DNA of 64,000 nucleotides from Phycicoccus sp. HDW14 (GCF_011383005.1 NZ_CP049935.1:1302001-1366000), one strand, 5' to 3'; numbered from the stretch's first letter, positions 47,770 through 58,906 are shown. Made by a program: numbers and translations. The notes: generated from the sequence alone by a model not told the origin.

Positions 47770-49318
47770 TCAGTCCTGGGCGGCGTCGTAGGCGTCGACG
47801 GCGTCGGCGAGCTTCTGCACCAACGGGTCGAGACCGTCGGCCGCCTCGGGCGGGATCGCGCCGGAGTCGACGTTGGTGCCGTACTCCTCGAGCATCGAGT
47901 TGCGGACGTCGAGGAGCTTGCGGGAGTCGCCGTCGCGCAGGGCCCGGTCGATGTCGCGGATCTCCTGCTGGAGGGTCTTCGCGGCGTCCTTGTCGATGCC
48001 GCCCTCGCCGTCGAGCGCGTCGACCTCGTCGGCCAGCGCCGCCGAGGCGTCCGAGACGGCCTGGGCGGGGTCGGCCGCCGTCGGGGTCTGGGAGGGGCTG
48101 GGCGTCGGCTCGGGGGCCGAGGTCGAGGGCGCCGGCTCGCTCGTCGTCGGTGCCGCGGACGAGCGCGTGGGCGTCGGCGTCGGGGTGCCGCTCGGCGTGC
48201 TCGTGGGGTCCTCCCCTTGCCCGGTCCGAGGAACAGGTACCAGGCGAGCAGCCCGACCGCCACCAGGGCCACGAGGGCGATGACCCACATCGGCCCCGAG
48301 GACCCGCGGCGCGGCTCCTCCTCGTAGCGGTCCGAGCGCGTCGACGGTCCCTCGACCGGGGCGGCGGGACCGCGGGCACCGCCCCCGTGCGCGGCAGCCG
48401 CTGGGTGGCGTCGGCACCGGACGCCGGGAGGACCGTCGTCGCGGCGGCCCCGGCGCCCGCTGCCCCGGCAGCGGCAGCACCGGCCACCGTGGGTGCCGAG
48501 CGGGAGGTGAGTGCGTCGAGGACGGCCGCGGCACCCGCAGGACGGTCGGCGGGGTCCTTGGCGAGCAGCGAGTCGACGAGCGTCGCGAGCCACGCCGGCG
48601 TGTCGGGACGCAGCTCGCGCACGTCCGGCGGCGGCTCGCTCGTGTGCTGCATGACGGTGGCGACCGGGCTCCCGGCGCTGAACGGAGGCCGGCCGGCGAG
48701 CAGGGCGAAGAGGACGCAGCCGAGGGCGTAGAGGTCGGCCCGACCGTCGACCCGCTGCCCGAGCGCCTGCTCCGGAGCCAGGTACTCGGCCGTGCCCATC
48801 ACGGTGTTCGTCGCCGTGAGCGCCTGTCCGCCGGTGGCCTCCCCCAGCTGGGTGATGCCGAAGTCGACGACCCGGACCCGACCGTCGTCGGCGTGGACGA
48901 CGTTGCCCGGCTTGATGTCCCGGTGCACCAGCCCGCGCGCGTGGGCGGCCTCGAGCGCCGCGGCGACCTGCCGGCCGACCGAGACGACCTCCTCGACGGG
49001 CAGCGGACCGTCGGCCAGCTGCTCGGCCAAGCTCGGGCCGGGCAGCAGCTCCATCACGAGGTAGGCGGTGTCGCCCTCGACGCCGGTGTCGTGCACGGTG
49101 ACGACGTTCGGGTGGCTGATGCCGGCCGTGACCCTCGCCTCGCGCCCGAACCGGACCGCACCGGAGTCGTCCGGCAGGCGACGCAGGTCGATGGTCTTCA
49201 CGGCGACCTGGCGACCGAGGACGGTGTCGGTGGCACGCCAGACCTCGCCCATCCCGCCGCGGCCGATCGGGTCGCCGAGGACATAGCGCCCGGCCAGTGC
49301 TCGCTCCTCGGTGCTCAT
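47770..49318 (-). CDS. Membrane Ser/Thr protein kinase, PknB-like (two one-base losses)
   Basis: About 516 residues after repair. Kinase domain (1-265): IGRGGMGEVWRA, VAVKTID, VHRDIKPGNVV, DFG in VRVVDFGI and GTAEYLAPEQAL. An Ala/Pro linker, one membrane helix MWVIALVALVAVGLLAWYLF, then a Ser/Thr/Pro-rich stretch and a helical extracellular end with no PASTA repeats. One G or C is missing near 48360 and one near 48225, both in G/C runs. TACGCT lies seven bases upstream of the ATG. External ligand unknown. Confidence 0.9.
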
Positions 49319-49325
49319 CCGGACC

Positions 49326-49367
49326 AGCGTAGCCAGCCGCGACGGGACACCGGCGCCCGACTAGCCT
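49326..49367. promoter_or_regulatory. Divergent -10 boxes for Ser/Thr kinase (-) and HipA-like gene (+)
   Basis: TACGCT on the minus strand (49326-49331), seven bases before ATG 49318. TAGCCT on the plus strand (49362-49367), six bases before GTG 49374. Both transcripts would be leaderless. Confidence 0.5.
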
Positions 49368-49373
49368 GTCGTC

Positions 49374-50138
49374 GTGCTCGAGTCCGTCACCGCCGTCCGC
49401 TACGTCGCGCCCCTCCGCGAGGGCGGGTCGCTGCCGGGGCTGGTCGAGGCCGACGACCTCGGCACCTACGTCGTGAAGTTCACCGGCGCCGGCCAGGGCC
49501 GCAAGGTGCTCGTCGCGGAGGTCCTCGTCGGCGAGGTCGCCCGGCGGGTGGGCATCCCCACCCCGCGGCTGGCGGTCGTCGACCTGCCGACCGCCATCGC
49601 CCGGTACGAGGCCGACGAGGAGGTCCAGGACCTGCTCAACGCCAGCCCGGGCCGCAACCTCGGCGTCGACTTCCTCCCCGGCGCGTTCGGCTACGACGGG
49701 TCCCGACCACCGGGCGCGGACGAGGCCGCGGCGATCCTCTGGCTCGACGCCTACACGGCCAACGTCGACCGCACCTGGTCCAACCCCAACCTGCTCGTGT
49801 GGCACGGGCGCACCTGGGCCATCGACCACGGAGCGGCCCTCTGGTTCCACCACGGCTGGCCGAGCCGGCCACCGGACGTCGCCCGCTTCGTCGGGCAGCC
49901 CTTCGACCCCTCCGGACACGTGCTGGCGGGCGTCGCCGGCGACGTGAGCACCACCCACGAGCGGCTCGCCCCGCTCCTCACCGAGGACGTGCTGCGCGAG
50001 GTCGTCGCCGAGGTGCCCGAGGAGTGGCTCGAGACCACCGCGAGCCTGCCCGACCTCGACAGCGTCCGGGCCGCCTACCTCGAACACCTCGTGCAACGGC
50101 TCGCCTCCCCCGCGGCCTGGCTGGGAGGTACGTCGTGA
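49374..50138 (+). CDS. HipA-family kinase-like protein
   Basis: 254 residues, cut-down HipA-like kinase without HipB partner. Seen: TYVVKFTGAGQGRKVLVAEVLVGEVARRVGIP (nucleotide and lysine region), DAYTANVDRTWSNPNLLVW (catalytic NxDR..NPN) and AIDHGAALWFHHGW (metal-binding D). Coupled by a GTGA overlap to a DUF3037 gene, a recurring pair. Could phosphorylate a protein or tRNA synthetase as HipA does, but no evidence here. Confidence 0.87.
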   Translation: MLESVTAVRYVAPLREGGSLPGLVEADDLGTYVVKFTGAGQGRKVLVAEVLVGEVARRVGIPTPRLAVVDLPTAIARYEADEEVQDLLNASPGRNLGVDFLPGAFGYDGSRPPGADEAAAILWLDAYTANVDRTWSNPNLLVWHGRTWAIDHGAALWFHHGWPSRPPDVARFVGQPFDPSGHVLAGVAGDVSTTHERLAPLLTEDVLREVVAEVPEEWLETTASLPDLDSVRAAYLEHLVQRLASPAAWLGGTS

Positions 50139-50512
50139 GCCACCCGTACCAGTACGTCGTCCTGCGCTTCGTGCCCCGCGTCGACCGGGGCGAGTGCGTC
50201 AACGTCGGCGTCGTCCTGCACTCCCAGTCCGCCGGCCTGCTGCGCTGCGCGTGGCACGTCGACGAGGCCCGCGCCCGCGCCCTGGCCCCGGAGGCCGACC
50301 TCGACACCCTGCGCGCCGCCCTCGAGGCGGTCGGCACGATGTGCGATCGTCCGCCGGCCGACGTCGATGCCGCGCTGACCACCCAGGGCAAGCGGTTCGG
50401 CTGGCTCAGCGCGCCGCGCTCGACGGTGCTGCAGCCCGGCCCGGTCCACGGCGGGTCGGCCGAGGACCCCGAGGCCGAGGTCGAGCGACTGCTCGAGCGC
50501 CTCGTGCGCTGA
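50135..50512 (+). CDS. DUF3037 family protein
   Basis: 125 residues: YQYVVLRFVPRVDRGECVNVGVVLHS is the family's hallmark start. Function unknown. Its GTG overlaps the HipA-like stop, so the two are made together and may interact. Confidence 0.9.
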   Translation: MSHPYQYVVLRFVPRVDRGECVNVGVVLHSQSAGLLRCAWHVDEARARALAPEADLDTLRAALEAVGTMCDRPPADVDAALTTQGKRFGWLSAPRSTVLQPGPVHGGSAEDPEAEVERLLERLVR

Positions 50513-50527
50513 CCCGGTGCGCCGCCG

Positions 50528-52792
50528 TCAGACGACGGCGGCCCGCGGGGCGGCCAGGGTCCGCTCGAGGTCCTCGAGCGTGTACGGCTTGCTGAGGTAG
50601 GCGTCCATGCCGGCGGCCAGCAGCTTCTCGCGGTCCCCGTCGGCCGCGTTGGCGGTCAGGGCCACGACGTGCGGCTGGCGCCCGCCCCGTTCTCTCAGGG
50701 CCCGGGTGGCGCCGACCCCGTCGAGGTTCGGCATGTTGACGTCCATGAGGACGATGTCGTAGTCGCGCGCCGCGGTGGCCGCGACCGCCTCGACCCCGTC
50801 GGTGGCGACGTCGGCCTCGACCCCGAGGCGCCGGAGCATGTGCAGCGCGACCATCCGGTTCACCGGGTCGTCCTCGGCGAGGAGGACGACCGGGCCGGGT
50901 CCGTCGCTCCGGGCCCCCTCGTCGGCGCGCAGCACGGGGTCCGCGGCCGGGTCGGCCGCTGCGCCGCGCGTGCACGCGCGCACCGGGACCGAGATCGTGA
51001 ACACCGAGCCGACGCCCACGGCCGAGCGGACGTCGAGGGCCCCGCCGAGCCGGCTGGCGATGCGGGTGCAGATGGCCAGGCCGAGGCCGGTGCCGCCGTG
51101 CGTGCGGGTCGTGGAGGCGTCGCCCTGGGCGAACGGGCTGAAGATCCGTTCGAGCCGGTTCTCGGGGATGCCCGTCCCGGTGTCGTGCACCTCGACGACG
51201 AGACGTCCGCCGAGCAGGCCGTCGGCGTCGGGACCGGTGCCGTCGGAGCGGTAGGTCGCGACCATCCGGACCCCGCCGGCCTCGGTGAACTTCAGGCCGT
51301 TGCCGACGAGGTTGATGAGCACCTGGCGCACGCGGACGACGTCGGTGCACACCCGCGCCGGCACCTGCGGGTCGGCCTCCCACGTGAGTCGGAGACCCGC
51401 GCGGTCGGCCGTCGGCTGGAGCATCGCGCAGACGTCCTCGAGGACGGCCCGCACGTCGGCCGAGGTCGACTCGGTCTCGACCTTGCCGCTCTCGAGGGCG
51501 CTGAAGTCGAGGATGTCGTTGACGATGGCCAGCAGGTGCCGGCCGCTCTGGTGCGCCGTCGCGACGTACTGGCGCTGCTCGGCCGCCAGCTCGGTGTCGA
51601 GGAGCAGCTCGGTGAGCCCGAGGACCGCGTTGAGCGGCGTCCGGATCTCGTGGCTCATGCTCGCGAGGAACCGCTGCTTGGCGTCCGCGGTCTCCTCGGC
51701 GGTCTCCTTGGCCGCGCGCAGGGCGTCCTCGGTGGCCCGGCGCTTCGTGATGTCGGTCTGCACCGCGACGAACCCGGTGACGACGTCGTCCTCGAGGATG
51801 GGCCGGACCTCGAGCGAGATCCAGTACGGCCGGCCGTGGCGGTCGTAGTTGAGCACCTCCGAGGTGAACGGCGCCCGGGCCCGGATCCTCTCGCGCATGA
51901 ACGCCACGGTCGTGGCGTCGGTGTCGGGGCCGGTCAGCAGCTCCCCGGGCGAGCGGCCCTCGACCTCGGCCAGCTCGTAGCCGGTGTGGCGGGTGAAGGC
52001 GGGGTTCACCCACTCGATGCGTGCCTCGGCGTCGGTGACGATGACGAGGTTGTCGGTGGTCTGCACCGCCATCGAGTGCCGCTGCAGCTGGGCCCGGGCC
52101 GCCTTGAGCCGGGCGGTCTGGCGCACCTGGGAGCGCCGCGCCGTGTAGAGGACCTGCACCATGCCGGCGACGAGGCCGACGAGGGCCAACAGGGTGAAGA
52201 CGAGGCCACCGAGCAGCCACCGGGTGTCCCGGACGAGGTGGGCCGTGGCTGCGTTGGCCTTCGCGGCGTCGCTCTTGCGCACGTGCTCGGCGTCCGAGAC
52301 GAGGGTGTTGTAGCGGACCTCGAGGGCGCGCACGTCCTGCGACAGGGTCTTCCTGCGGGCGGGGGTGAGGGTCGACGGGTCGTCGATCACGGCCTGCACC
52401 TCGACGTCGAGCCCGTCGTGCCACAGCGTGGCCAGGGCCCGCGACCGCGTGAGCAGTCCCGCGTTGCCGAGCGTTCGGCCCTGGTAGTCCAGGGTGGCCT
52501 CCTGGATCCGCTGCGCCGCGAGGGAGCGGGCGAGCGCGATGCGGTCGGGGTCGCTCTCCGCCGAGCTGAGCGCCCCGTCCAGGCGCAGCAGCTCGCGCTG
52601 CACCTGGCTGAGGGTGCGGACGTTGCCGTCGACGAGGTCCTGGGTCAGACGGACGTTGTCGCTCAGGGCCGACGTCGAGCTGATGGTGAGGACGCTCAGC
52701 GCGACGGTGCCGGCGAGGGCCAGGACGGCGGGCACGACGAGGGCGAGCAGGATGCGTCGGCGCCCCTCCTCGACCGCCCAGAGCTCACGCAC
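50528..52792 (-). CDS. Hybrid sensor histidine kinase with PAS and receiver domains
   Basis: 754 residues: membrane helix about 14-38, extracytoplasmic helical region about 40-190, second helix about 193-218, PAS domain ([20 protein letters not shown]), His[20 protein letters not shown], HATPase ([37 protein letters not shown]) and a C-terminal receiver with phosphorylatable Asp in [16 protein letters not shown] 52792 follows the lipoprotein stop by one base. A separate Hpt gene (53481) and response regulator (53879) complete a phosphorelay. Confidence 0.95.
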   Translation of the reverse strand: MRELWAVEEGRRRILLALVVPAVLALAGTVALSVLTISSTSALSDNVRLTQDLVDGNVRTLSQVQRELLRLDGALSSAESDPDRIALARSLAAQRIQEATLDYQGRTLGNAGLLTRSRALATLWHDGLDVEVQAVIDDPSTLTPARRKTLSQDVRALEVRYNTLVSDAEHVRKSDAAKANAATAHLVRDTRWLLGGLVFTLLALVGLVAGMVQVLYTARRSQVRQTARLKAARAQLQRHSMAVQTTDNLVIVTDAEARIEWVNPAFTRHTGYELAEVEGRSPGELLTGPDTDATTVAFMRERIRARAPFTSEVLNYDRHGRPYWISLEVRPILEDDVVTGFVAVQTDITKRRATEDALRAAKETAEETADAKQRFLASMSHEIRTPLNAVLGLTELLLDTELAAEQRQYVATAHQSGRHLLAIVNDILDFSALESGKVETESTSADVRAVLEDVCAMLQPTADRAGLRLTWEADPQVPARVCTDVVRVRQVLINLVGNGLKFTEAGGVRMVATYRSDGTGPDADGLLGGRLVVEVHDTGTGIPENRLERIFSPFAQGDASTTRTHGGTGLGLAICTRIASRLGGALDVRSAVGVGSVFTISVPVRACTRGAAADPAADPVLRADEGARSDGPGPVVLLAEDDPVNRMVALHMLRRLGVEADVATDGVEAVAATAARDYDIVLMDVNMPNLDGVGATRALRERGGRQPHVVALTANAADGDREKLLAAGMDAYLSKPYTLEDLERTLAAPRAAVV

Positions 52793-52793
52793 G

Positions 52794-53411
52794 TCACTCG
52801 ACCTCGATGCTCTTGAGCTGCCAGATCCAGCGGGGGTCGTAGGTCACCGGGTCGAGGTCGTAGGTGCTCGTCGGGTAGACGATGCGCGTCGGGCCGTAGC
52901 GCTCCACCGACATCCGCTGCCCGTCGACGGAGGTCGCGAGCATCGTCGGGTAGTCGCGGGCGTCGGAGGCGGGGATGTCGACGCCGTAGTCGTTGATGGC
53001 GAGGGTGTGCAGGGTCTTGGCGCCGCCGGCCCCGACGACGGCGAGCAGGTCCCTGAGCAGCACCCCACGGAAGGTCACGCGGTGGCCCTCGGCCTGCTTG
53101 TCGTCGACCGAGTACTCGACGAGACCCATCCGCTCGATCGTCGCGAGGTCGAGCGGCACGTCGGCGCCGCCGGTCACCCGGCCCGAGACGGTGAGGACGA
53201 CCGTGCCGGTCGGCGCGGGCACCGGGTCGCCGGGCCGGAGCGTCGCCGGGGCGACGACGGTGTAGCCGGTCGGCGAGGCCGACGCGGTCCGGACCGCGGC
53301 GCCGGTGCCCGCATGGGCCGAGCCGCTCGCGCAGCCCGTGAGGGCCAGCAGGGTGGCGGCCGCGGTGGCGGCCAGGGCCGTGGCGGTCCGGCGGCGGGGG
53401 GTGGTGCTCAT
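52794..53411 (-). CDS. Lipoprotein with molybdopterin-oxidoreductase-like fold, no Mo-ligand Cys
   Basis: 205 residues. Lipobox LALTGC gives a lipid-anchored Cys27. The rest resembles a small Oxidored_molyb (sulfite oxidase/YedY-type) domain: TVVLTVSGRVTGGADVPLDLATIE, RVTFRGVLLRDLLAVVG, LAINDYGVDIPASDARDYP and YDPRWIWQLKSIEV. The only Cys is the lipidated one, so no molybdenum-ligand Cys remains; a sensory rather than catalytic role is inferred. It is tightly coupled to the kinase downstream. Confidence 0.82.
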   Translation of the reverse strand: MSTTPRRRTATALAATAAATLLALTGCASGSAHAGTGAAVRTASASPTGYTVVAPATLRPGDPVPAPTGTVVLTVSGRVTGGADVPLDLATIERMGLVEYSVDDKQAEGHRVTFRGVLLRDLLAVVGAGGAKTLHTLAINDYGVDIPASDARDYPTMLATSVDGQRMSVERYGPTRIVYPTSTYDLDPVTYDPRWIWQLKSIEVE

Positions 53412-53480
53412 GCGGAGGTCCTTCTCGGGGATGGATGGCTGCGGCGCCCTACGATGGGCGCCCGGACGTGCTGGGAGGCG

Positions 53481-53858
53481 ATGGTGACGACGGGCGGAGA
53501 CGACGCCGCGGGACCCGACCTGCCCGACCTGTCGGGCCTGGTCGAGCAGATGGGCGACGAGGCGCTGGCGGCCGACATCGTCGAGGTCTACCTCGACGCC
53601 CTGCCCGAGCGGGTCGAGGCCCTCGAGGCCGCGCGCGGCGGCGTCCGCGAGGACACCGTGCGGGTGGCGCACAGCCTGAAGTCGGCCAGCGCCCTGGTGG
53701 GGCTCGGCGCCCTGTCGGCGCGCAGCGCGGCGCTCGAGGCCACCGCGAAGACGCCCGACGACACGGTGCCAGGGCTCCTCGAGGAGGTCCTGTCCCTCAC
53801 CGGCCCCGCGGAGGCCGGGCTGCGGGAGTGGCTGGGCGCCCACGGCCGGTCGCACTGA
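53481..53858 (+). CDS. Histidine phosphotransfer (Hpt) protein
   Basis: 125 residues, single Hpt domain: LADIVEVYLDALPERVEAL and the phospho-His motif VRVAHSLKSASALVGLGAL. Probably relays phosphate from the hybrid kinase receiver to the OmpR-type regulator. Divergent from the lipoprotein-kinase operon. ATG 53481 or GTG 53484 (better spaced from GGGAGG) may start it. TACGAT at 53450-53455 is a possible -10. Confidence 0.88.
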   Translation: MVTTGGDDAAGPDLPDLSGLVEQMGDEALAADIVEVYLDALPERVEALEAARGGVREDTVRVAHSLKSASALVGLGALSARSAALEATAKTPDDTVPGLLEEVLSLTGPAEAGLREWLGAHGRSH

Positions 53859-53878
53859 CTGCTGGTCCACGGGATCGC

Positions 53879-54589
<711 letters not shown>

Positions 54590-54704
54590 GACGTCTCCTT
54601 GGGGTCGTCGACACCGTATCCGCACCGATGACATCGTTGTCGGCATAGAATCCGAAGACCAGCCGGACAGACGACCCGTGGATCAGTTGGTCGGAGACAC
54701 CGGG

Positions 54705-55519
54705 TCAGCCGCGTGGCCGCAGCGCCCACGCGGCGACGGCGCCCGCGGCCGCGACGTTGAGCGAGTCCACGCCCCCGGCCATCGGGATGCGCACCACGGT
54801 GTCGACCGCGGCGAGCGTCCGCCGCGTCAGCCCGTCGCCCTCCGTGCCGAGCACGAGGGCCAGCCGCTCCGGCGGGTCGGCGGCCAGCTCGTCGAGCCCG
54901 ACCGAGTCGTCGGTGAGGGCCAGGGCGGCCACGTGGAAGCCGAGGTCGTGCAGCTGCTCGATGCCTCCCGGCCACGGGTCGATGCGGGTCCACGGCACCT
55001 GGAAGACCGTGCCCATCGAGACGCGGACCGACCGGCGGTAGAGCGGGTCGGCGCAGCGCGGGGTCACGAGCACGGCATCGGTGCCGAGGGCCGCGGCCGA
55101 GCGGAACACCGCGCCGACGTTCGTGTGGTCGACCACGTCCTCGAGCACGAGGACCCGGCGGGCTCCGGCCAGCACCTCGGCCGGCGGCGGCGGCGTGGGC
55201 CGGTGCATCGAGGCCAGGGCACCCCGGTGGAGGTGGAAGCCGGTGAGCCGCTCGATGACGTCGTGCTCCCCCACGTACACGGGCACGCCGTCGCGCTCGG
55301 CGTCGGCGACGACGTCGGCGAGGTCGGCCAGCCACCGCTCGGCCATGAGGAAGGAGCGCGGCCGGTGCCCGGCGCCCAGCGCGCGCCGGATCACCTTCTC
55401 CGACTCGGCGACGTACAGGCCCCTTCGGGCTCGAGGCGGCGGCGCAGCGCGACGTCGGTGAGCGAGACGTAGTCCTCGAGCCGGGGGTCGTGCTCGTCGG
55501 TGACGCGCTCGACGCTCAT
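54705..55519 (-). CDS. TrmH/SpoU-family RNA 2'-O-methyltransferase (one-base frameshift)
   Basis: About 271 residues. Begins MSVERVTDEHDPRLEDYVSL; after EPE one G is missing near 55420, and restoring it gives GGLYVAESEKVIRRALGAGH. C-terminal SPOUT knot: LVLEDVVDHTNVGAVFRSAA, ALVLGTEGDGLTRRTL and RIPMAGGVDSLNVAAAGAVA, the trefoil-knot SAM motifs. Methylates a ribose in rRNA or tRNA. ATG overlaps the TauE stop. Confidence 0.92.
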
Positions 55520-56289
55520 CCGGCGACGACCATCCGCGTCACGGCCACGAGGCCGACGACGACGATCACCCCGCGCAGCACCGGTGGCGGCAGGCGGCGG
55601 CCGACGGTGGCCCCGAGGACTCCCCCGATCGTCGAGCCGACGGCGATGAGGAGGACGACGAGCCAGTCGATGCGGTCCCTGGCCACGAGGAGGAAGACGA
55701 CGGCGGCGACGCCGTTGACGATCGTCGCGAGGACGTTCTTGTAGCCGTTGAGCCGCTGGAGCGGCTCGGAGGACAGCGCCCCGAGGATGCCCATGAGGAT
55801 GATGCCCTGCGCGGCACCGAAGTAGCCGCCGTAGACCCCGGTGCCGAAGGTGCCGAGCGCCATCGCGCGGGCGTGCCCGGCCCGGGTCGAGCGGCCCTCC
55901 TCGCGGCGACGCTGCGACCAGGCGCTGAGCCGGGGGCCGACGACGACGAGCGCGATGCCGACGACGATGAGCACCGGCACGACGGCCTTGAAGACGGCCG
56001 GGTCGAGCACGAGGAGGAGGACCGCGCCGAGAGCACCCCCGAGCAGCGACATCGGGACCAGCCGGCGCAGCACGGGGGCGGCCCCGACGAGCTCGGAGCG
56101 GTAGCCGACGGCCCCCGTCAGCGAGCCCGGGACGAGCCCGATGTTGTTCGAGACGTTGGCCGTGACCGGCGGGATGCCGAGCAGCAGCAGGGTCGGGAAG
56201 GTGATGAGCGTGCCCGACCCGACGACGGTGTTGATCGTCCCGGCCCCGATCCCCGCGAGCACGACGAGGAGGGCTTCACCGACGGACAC
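55516..56289 (-). CDS. TauE/SafE-type sulfite exporter family protein
   Basis: 257 residues, about eight helices in two repeats. Seen: GAGTINTVVGSGTLITFPTLL, NVSNNIGLVPGSLTGAVGYR and GVYGGYFGAAQGIILMGILG, family motifs. Exports sulfite, sulfonates or related anions; specificity unknown. GTG 56289, TAGGGT six bases upstream. Confidence 0.9.
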   Translation of the reverse strand: MSVGEALLVVLAGIGAGTINTVVGSGTLITFPTLLLLGIPPVTANVSNNIGLVPGSLTGAVGYRSELVGAAPVLRRLVPMSLLGGALGAVLLLVLDPAVFKAVVPVLIVVGIALVVVGPRLSAWSQRRREEGRSTRAGHARAMALGTFGTGVYGGYFGAAQGIILMGILGALSSEPLQRLNGYKNVLATIVNGVAAVVFLLVARDRIDWLVVLLIAVGSTIGGVLGATVGRRLPPPVLRGVIVVVGLVAVTRMVVAG

Positions 56290-56295
56290 CCGGCC

Positions 56296-56301
56296 ACCCT
56301 A
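56296..56301 (-). promoter_or_regulatory. -10 box for leaderless tauE-trmH operon
   Basis: TAGGGT on the minus strand, six bases before GTG 56289. Confidence 0.5.
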
Positions 56302-56336
56302 GTGCGGGTGGCCGGGTGTCTCGGGCGGTGCCTGCC

Positions 56337-57533
56337 TCAGGGCTGGGTGGGAGGCGCGGGAGGCGCCGGCGGCAGGTCGGCCGGCGGGGTGGCCGGCGGT
56401 GCGGGCGGGGCGATCGGCTCGGTCGGCGGGGCGGGCGGGGCCTGCCGCGGCGGCACGGCGTCGGCGCCCGGTGCGATGGGCGGCTGGACGCGCGAGGCCG
56501 GCTGGGCGTGCTCCTCGGCCTCCTTGCTCGTCTGCGCCGCTTGGCCGCGGGCCCGCGCGAGGGCCGACTTCGGGTCCTCGAGGGTGGTCTCCTCGAAGGC
56601 GTTGCCGAGCATCTCGCCCGGGTCGACCCACTCGTCGTCGCCCCCGTCGCCGGAGGGCTTCGTCGCGCCGAGCGCCCCGCCGATGCCGCGCAGGGCATCG
56701 GTCAGCTCGCTCGGGATGATCCACATCTTGTTCGAGTCGCCGCGCGCGATCTGCGGGAGCACCTGGAGGTACTGGTAGGCCAGCAGCTTCTGGGTCGGCT
56801 TGCCGCGGTGGATGGCGTCGAAGACCTGCTGGATGGCACGGGCCTGGCCCTGGGCCTCGAGGATGCGGGCCTGCGCCGAACCCTCGGCGCGCAGGATCTG
56901 GCTCTGCTTCTCACCCTCGGCCGTGAGGATCTGGCTGGCCTTGGTGCCCTCGGCGTTGAGGATGGCCGCACGGCGGTCGCGCTCGGCCTTCATCTGCTTC
57001 TCCATCGACTCCTGGATGGAGGCCGGCGGGTCGATCGCCTTGAGCTCGACGCGGTTGACGCGGATGCCCCACTTGCCGGTGGCCTCGTCGAGGACGCCGC
57101 GCAGCTGGCCGTTGATCTGGTCGCGGCTGGTCAGCGTCTGCTCGAGGTCGAGGGAGCCGATGACGTTGCGGAGCGTGGTGACGGTGAGCTGCTCGATGCC
57201 GGCGATGAAGTTGGCGATCTCGTACACCGCCGACTTCGGGTCGATGACCTGGTAGTAGATGACCGTGTCGATCGAGACGACGAGGTTGTCGCTCGTGATG
57301 ACCGGCTGGGGCGGGAACGAGACGACCTGCTCGCGCTGGTCGATGTTGGCCCGGACGATGTCGACGAACGGGACGAGGAAGTGGATGCCTCCCTCGAGGG
57401 TGCGGGAGTAGCGGCCGAGCCGCTCGATGATCAGGGCCGTCTGCTGGGGCACGATCCGCACGGTGCGGACGAGCACGATGACCGCGAAGAGCGCGAGCAG
57501 CAGCAGGACGATGAGCGGACCGATTCCGTCCAT
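56337..57533 (-). CDS. SPFH/band-7 membrane scaffold protein (paraslipin-like)
   Basis: 398 residues. N-terminal helix (GPLIVLLLLALFAVIVLV), band-7 domain (VPQQTALIIERLGRYSRTLEGGIHFLVPF), long coiled-coil rich in Glu/Ala (AEGTKASQILTAEGEK), and a Pro/Ala-rich tail. Such proteins scaffold membrane microdomains and pair with NfeD. It starts 38 bases after the nfeD-like stop. Confidence 0.94.
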   Translation of the reverse strand: MDGIGPLIVLLLLALFAVIVLVRTVRIVPQQTALIIERLGRYSRTLEGGIHFLVPFVDIVRANIDQREQVVSFPPQPVITSDNLVVSIDTVIYYQVIDPKSAVYEIANFIAGIEQLTVTTLRNVIGSLDLEQTLTSRDQINGQLRGVLDEATGKWGIRVNRVELKAIDPPASIQESMEKQMKAERDRRAAILNAEGTKASQILTAEGEKQSQILRAEGSAQARILEAQGQARAIQQVFDAIHRGKPTQKLLAYQYLQVLPQIARGDSNKMWIIPSELTDALRGIGGALGATKPSGDGGDDEWVDPGEMLGNAFEETTLEDPKSALARARGQAAQTSKEAEEHAQPASRVQPPIAPGADAVPPRQAPPAPPTEPIAPPAPPATPPADLPPAPPAPPTQP

Positions 57534-57571
57534 GGGTGGAGCCTTTCCGTGGGCGCCCGGGTGGGCGCGGG

Positions 57572-58045
57572 TCAGGTGGTGGGGGTGGTCGGGGGCTGCG
57601 GCACGGGCACGACGATGGCCGTCGCGCCGTGGATCGCGATGACGCGGACCTGGTCGCCGGGACCGACGGGCTCGCCGCCCTCGGCGAGGCGGGCCGACCA
57701 GGTCTCGCCGGCCAGCTTGACCCGGCCGTCGGTGTCGGTGACCGCCTGGAGCACCCACGCCTCGCGGCCGACGAGGCCCGCGGCGCCGATGTGGTGGTCG
57801 GTGATCGAGTCGGTGAACTTGTTCTTGAGCATCGGGCGCACGACGAAGAGCAGGAGCAGCGCGAAGACGACGGCCACGACGACCTGGAAGAAGAACGGTG
57901 CGCCGAGGGCCGCGGCGACGGCGCCGGCCAGGGCTCCCCCGGCGAACATCAGGAAGACGAAGTCGACGGTCGCGACCTCGATCGCCGCGAGCACCAGTGC
58001 GATGCCGACCCAGCCGAGCCAGGCGTTGTCGGTCAGCCAGTCCAT
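57572..58045 (-). CDS. NfeD-like membrane protein
   Basis: 157 residues: helices (WVGIALVLAAIEVATVDFVFLMF; FFFQVVVAVVFALLLLFVV) followed by a C-terminal OB fold (GREAWVLQAVTDTDGRVKLAGETWSA, VIAIHGATAIVVP). Partner of the SPFH protein downstream; short form lacking a protease domain. AAGGGGA lies before the ATG. Confidence 0.93.
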   Translation of the reverse strand: MDWLTDNAWLGWVGIALVLAAIEVATVDFVFLMFAGGALAGAVAAALGAPFFFQVVVAVVFALLLLFVVRPMLKNKFTDSITDHHIGAAGLVGREAWVLQAVTDTDGRVKLAGETWSARLAEGGEPVGPGDQVRVIAIHGATAIVVPVPQPPTTPTT

Positions 58046-58111
58046 CGGAGTCCCCTTCCGTGCGGTGGTCTCGTTCCGACGCGGTGCGGCGGAACCGGGT
58101 TCCGTCCCCGC

Positions 58112-58893
58112 TCAGCGGGCCCGGGCGGCATAGCGGCTCCCCCGGACCTCGAGCTCGAGGGGCATCCCGAAGGTGGCCTCGAGGTTCTCGGCGGTGAGGG
58201 TGATCTCGACCGGACCCTGCGCGACCACGCGGCCGCCCCGTAGGAGCAGGACGTCGGTGAAGTGCGGCGGGATCTCCTCGACGTGGTGCGTGACGAGGAC
58301 GAGGGCCGGGGCGGCGAGGTCGGCGGCGAGGGTGCCGAGGCGGCGCACGAGGTCCTCGCGCCCCCCGAGGTCGAGCCCCGCGGCCGGCTCGTCGAGGAGC
58401 ATCAGCTCGGGGTCGGTCATCAGGGCCCGGGCGATCTGCACGCGCTTGCGCTCACCCTCCGAGAGCGTGCCGTAGCGACGGTCGGCGAGGTGGCTCGCGC
58501 CGAGCGCCTCGAGCAGCTCGGTGGCGCGGCCCTCGTCCATCCGGTCGTAGGCCTCGCGCCAGCGCCCGACCACGCCGTACGAGGCGGTGACGACGACGTC
58601 CTGCACGCGCTCGCGCGGGGGATGCGCTCGGCGAGGGCGGCGCTCGAGAGTCCGATGCGCGGCCGCAGCTCGAAGACGTCGACGGCCCCGAGCACCTCTC
58701 CGAGGATGCCGACGACGCCCGACGTCGGGTGCATCCGCCCGGAGGCGAGCTGGAGGAGGGTGGTCTTGCCGGCACCGTTGGGGCCGAGGACGACCCAGCG
58801 CTGACCCTCCTCGACCTCCCAGGAGACGTCGTCGAGGATCGTGGTGTCCCCGCGCACGACGCTGACGCCGGCGAGGGCCAGGACGTCGCTCAT
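58112..58893 (-). CDS. ABC transporter ATP-binding protein (one-base frameshift)
   Basis: About 260 residues. Walker A VVLGPNGAGKTTLLQLASG; near 58615 one base is missing, after which the chain continues ERVQDVVVTASYG; signature LSEGERKRVQIARAL, Walker B LMLLDEPAAGLDLG and VLVTHHVEEIP. No permease gene adjacent, resembling the stand-alone actinobacterial ModF/YlmA-like ATPases. TAGGGT lies seven bases upstream of the ATG. Confidence 0.9.
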
Positions 58894-58900
58894 GCACCCG

Positions 58901-58906
58901 ACCCTA
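58901..58906 (-). promoter_or_regulatory. -10 box for leaderless ABC ATPase gene
   Basis: TAGGGT on the minus strand, seven bases before the ATG at 58893; overlaps the XdhC-like stop. Confidence 0.5.
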
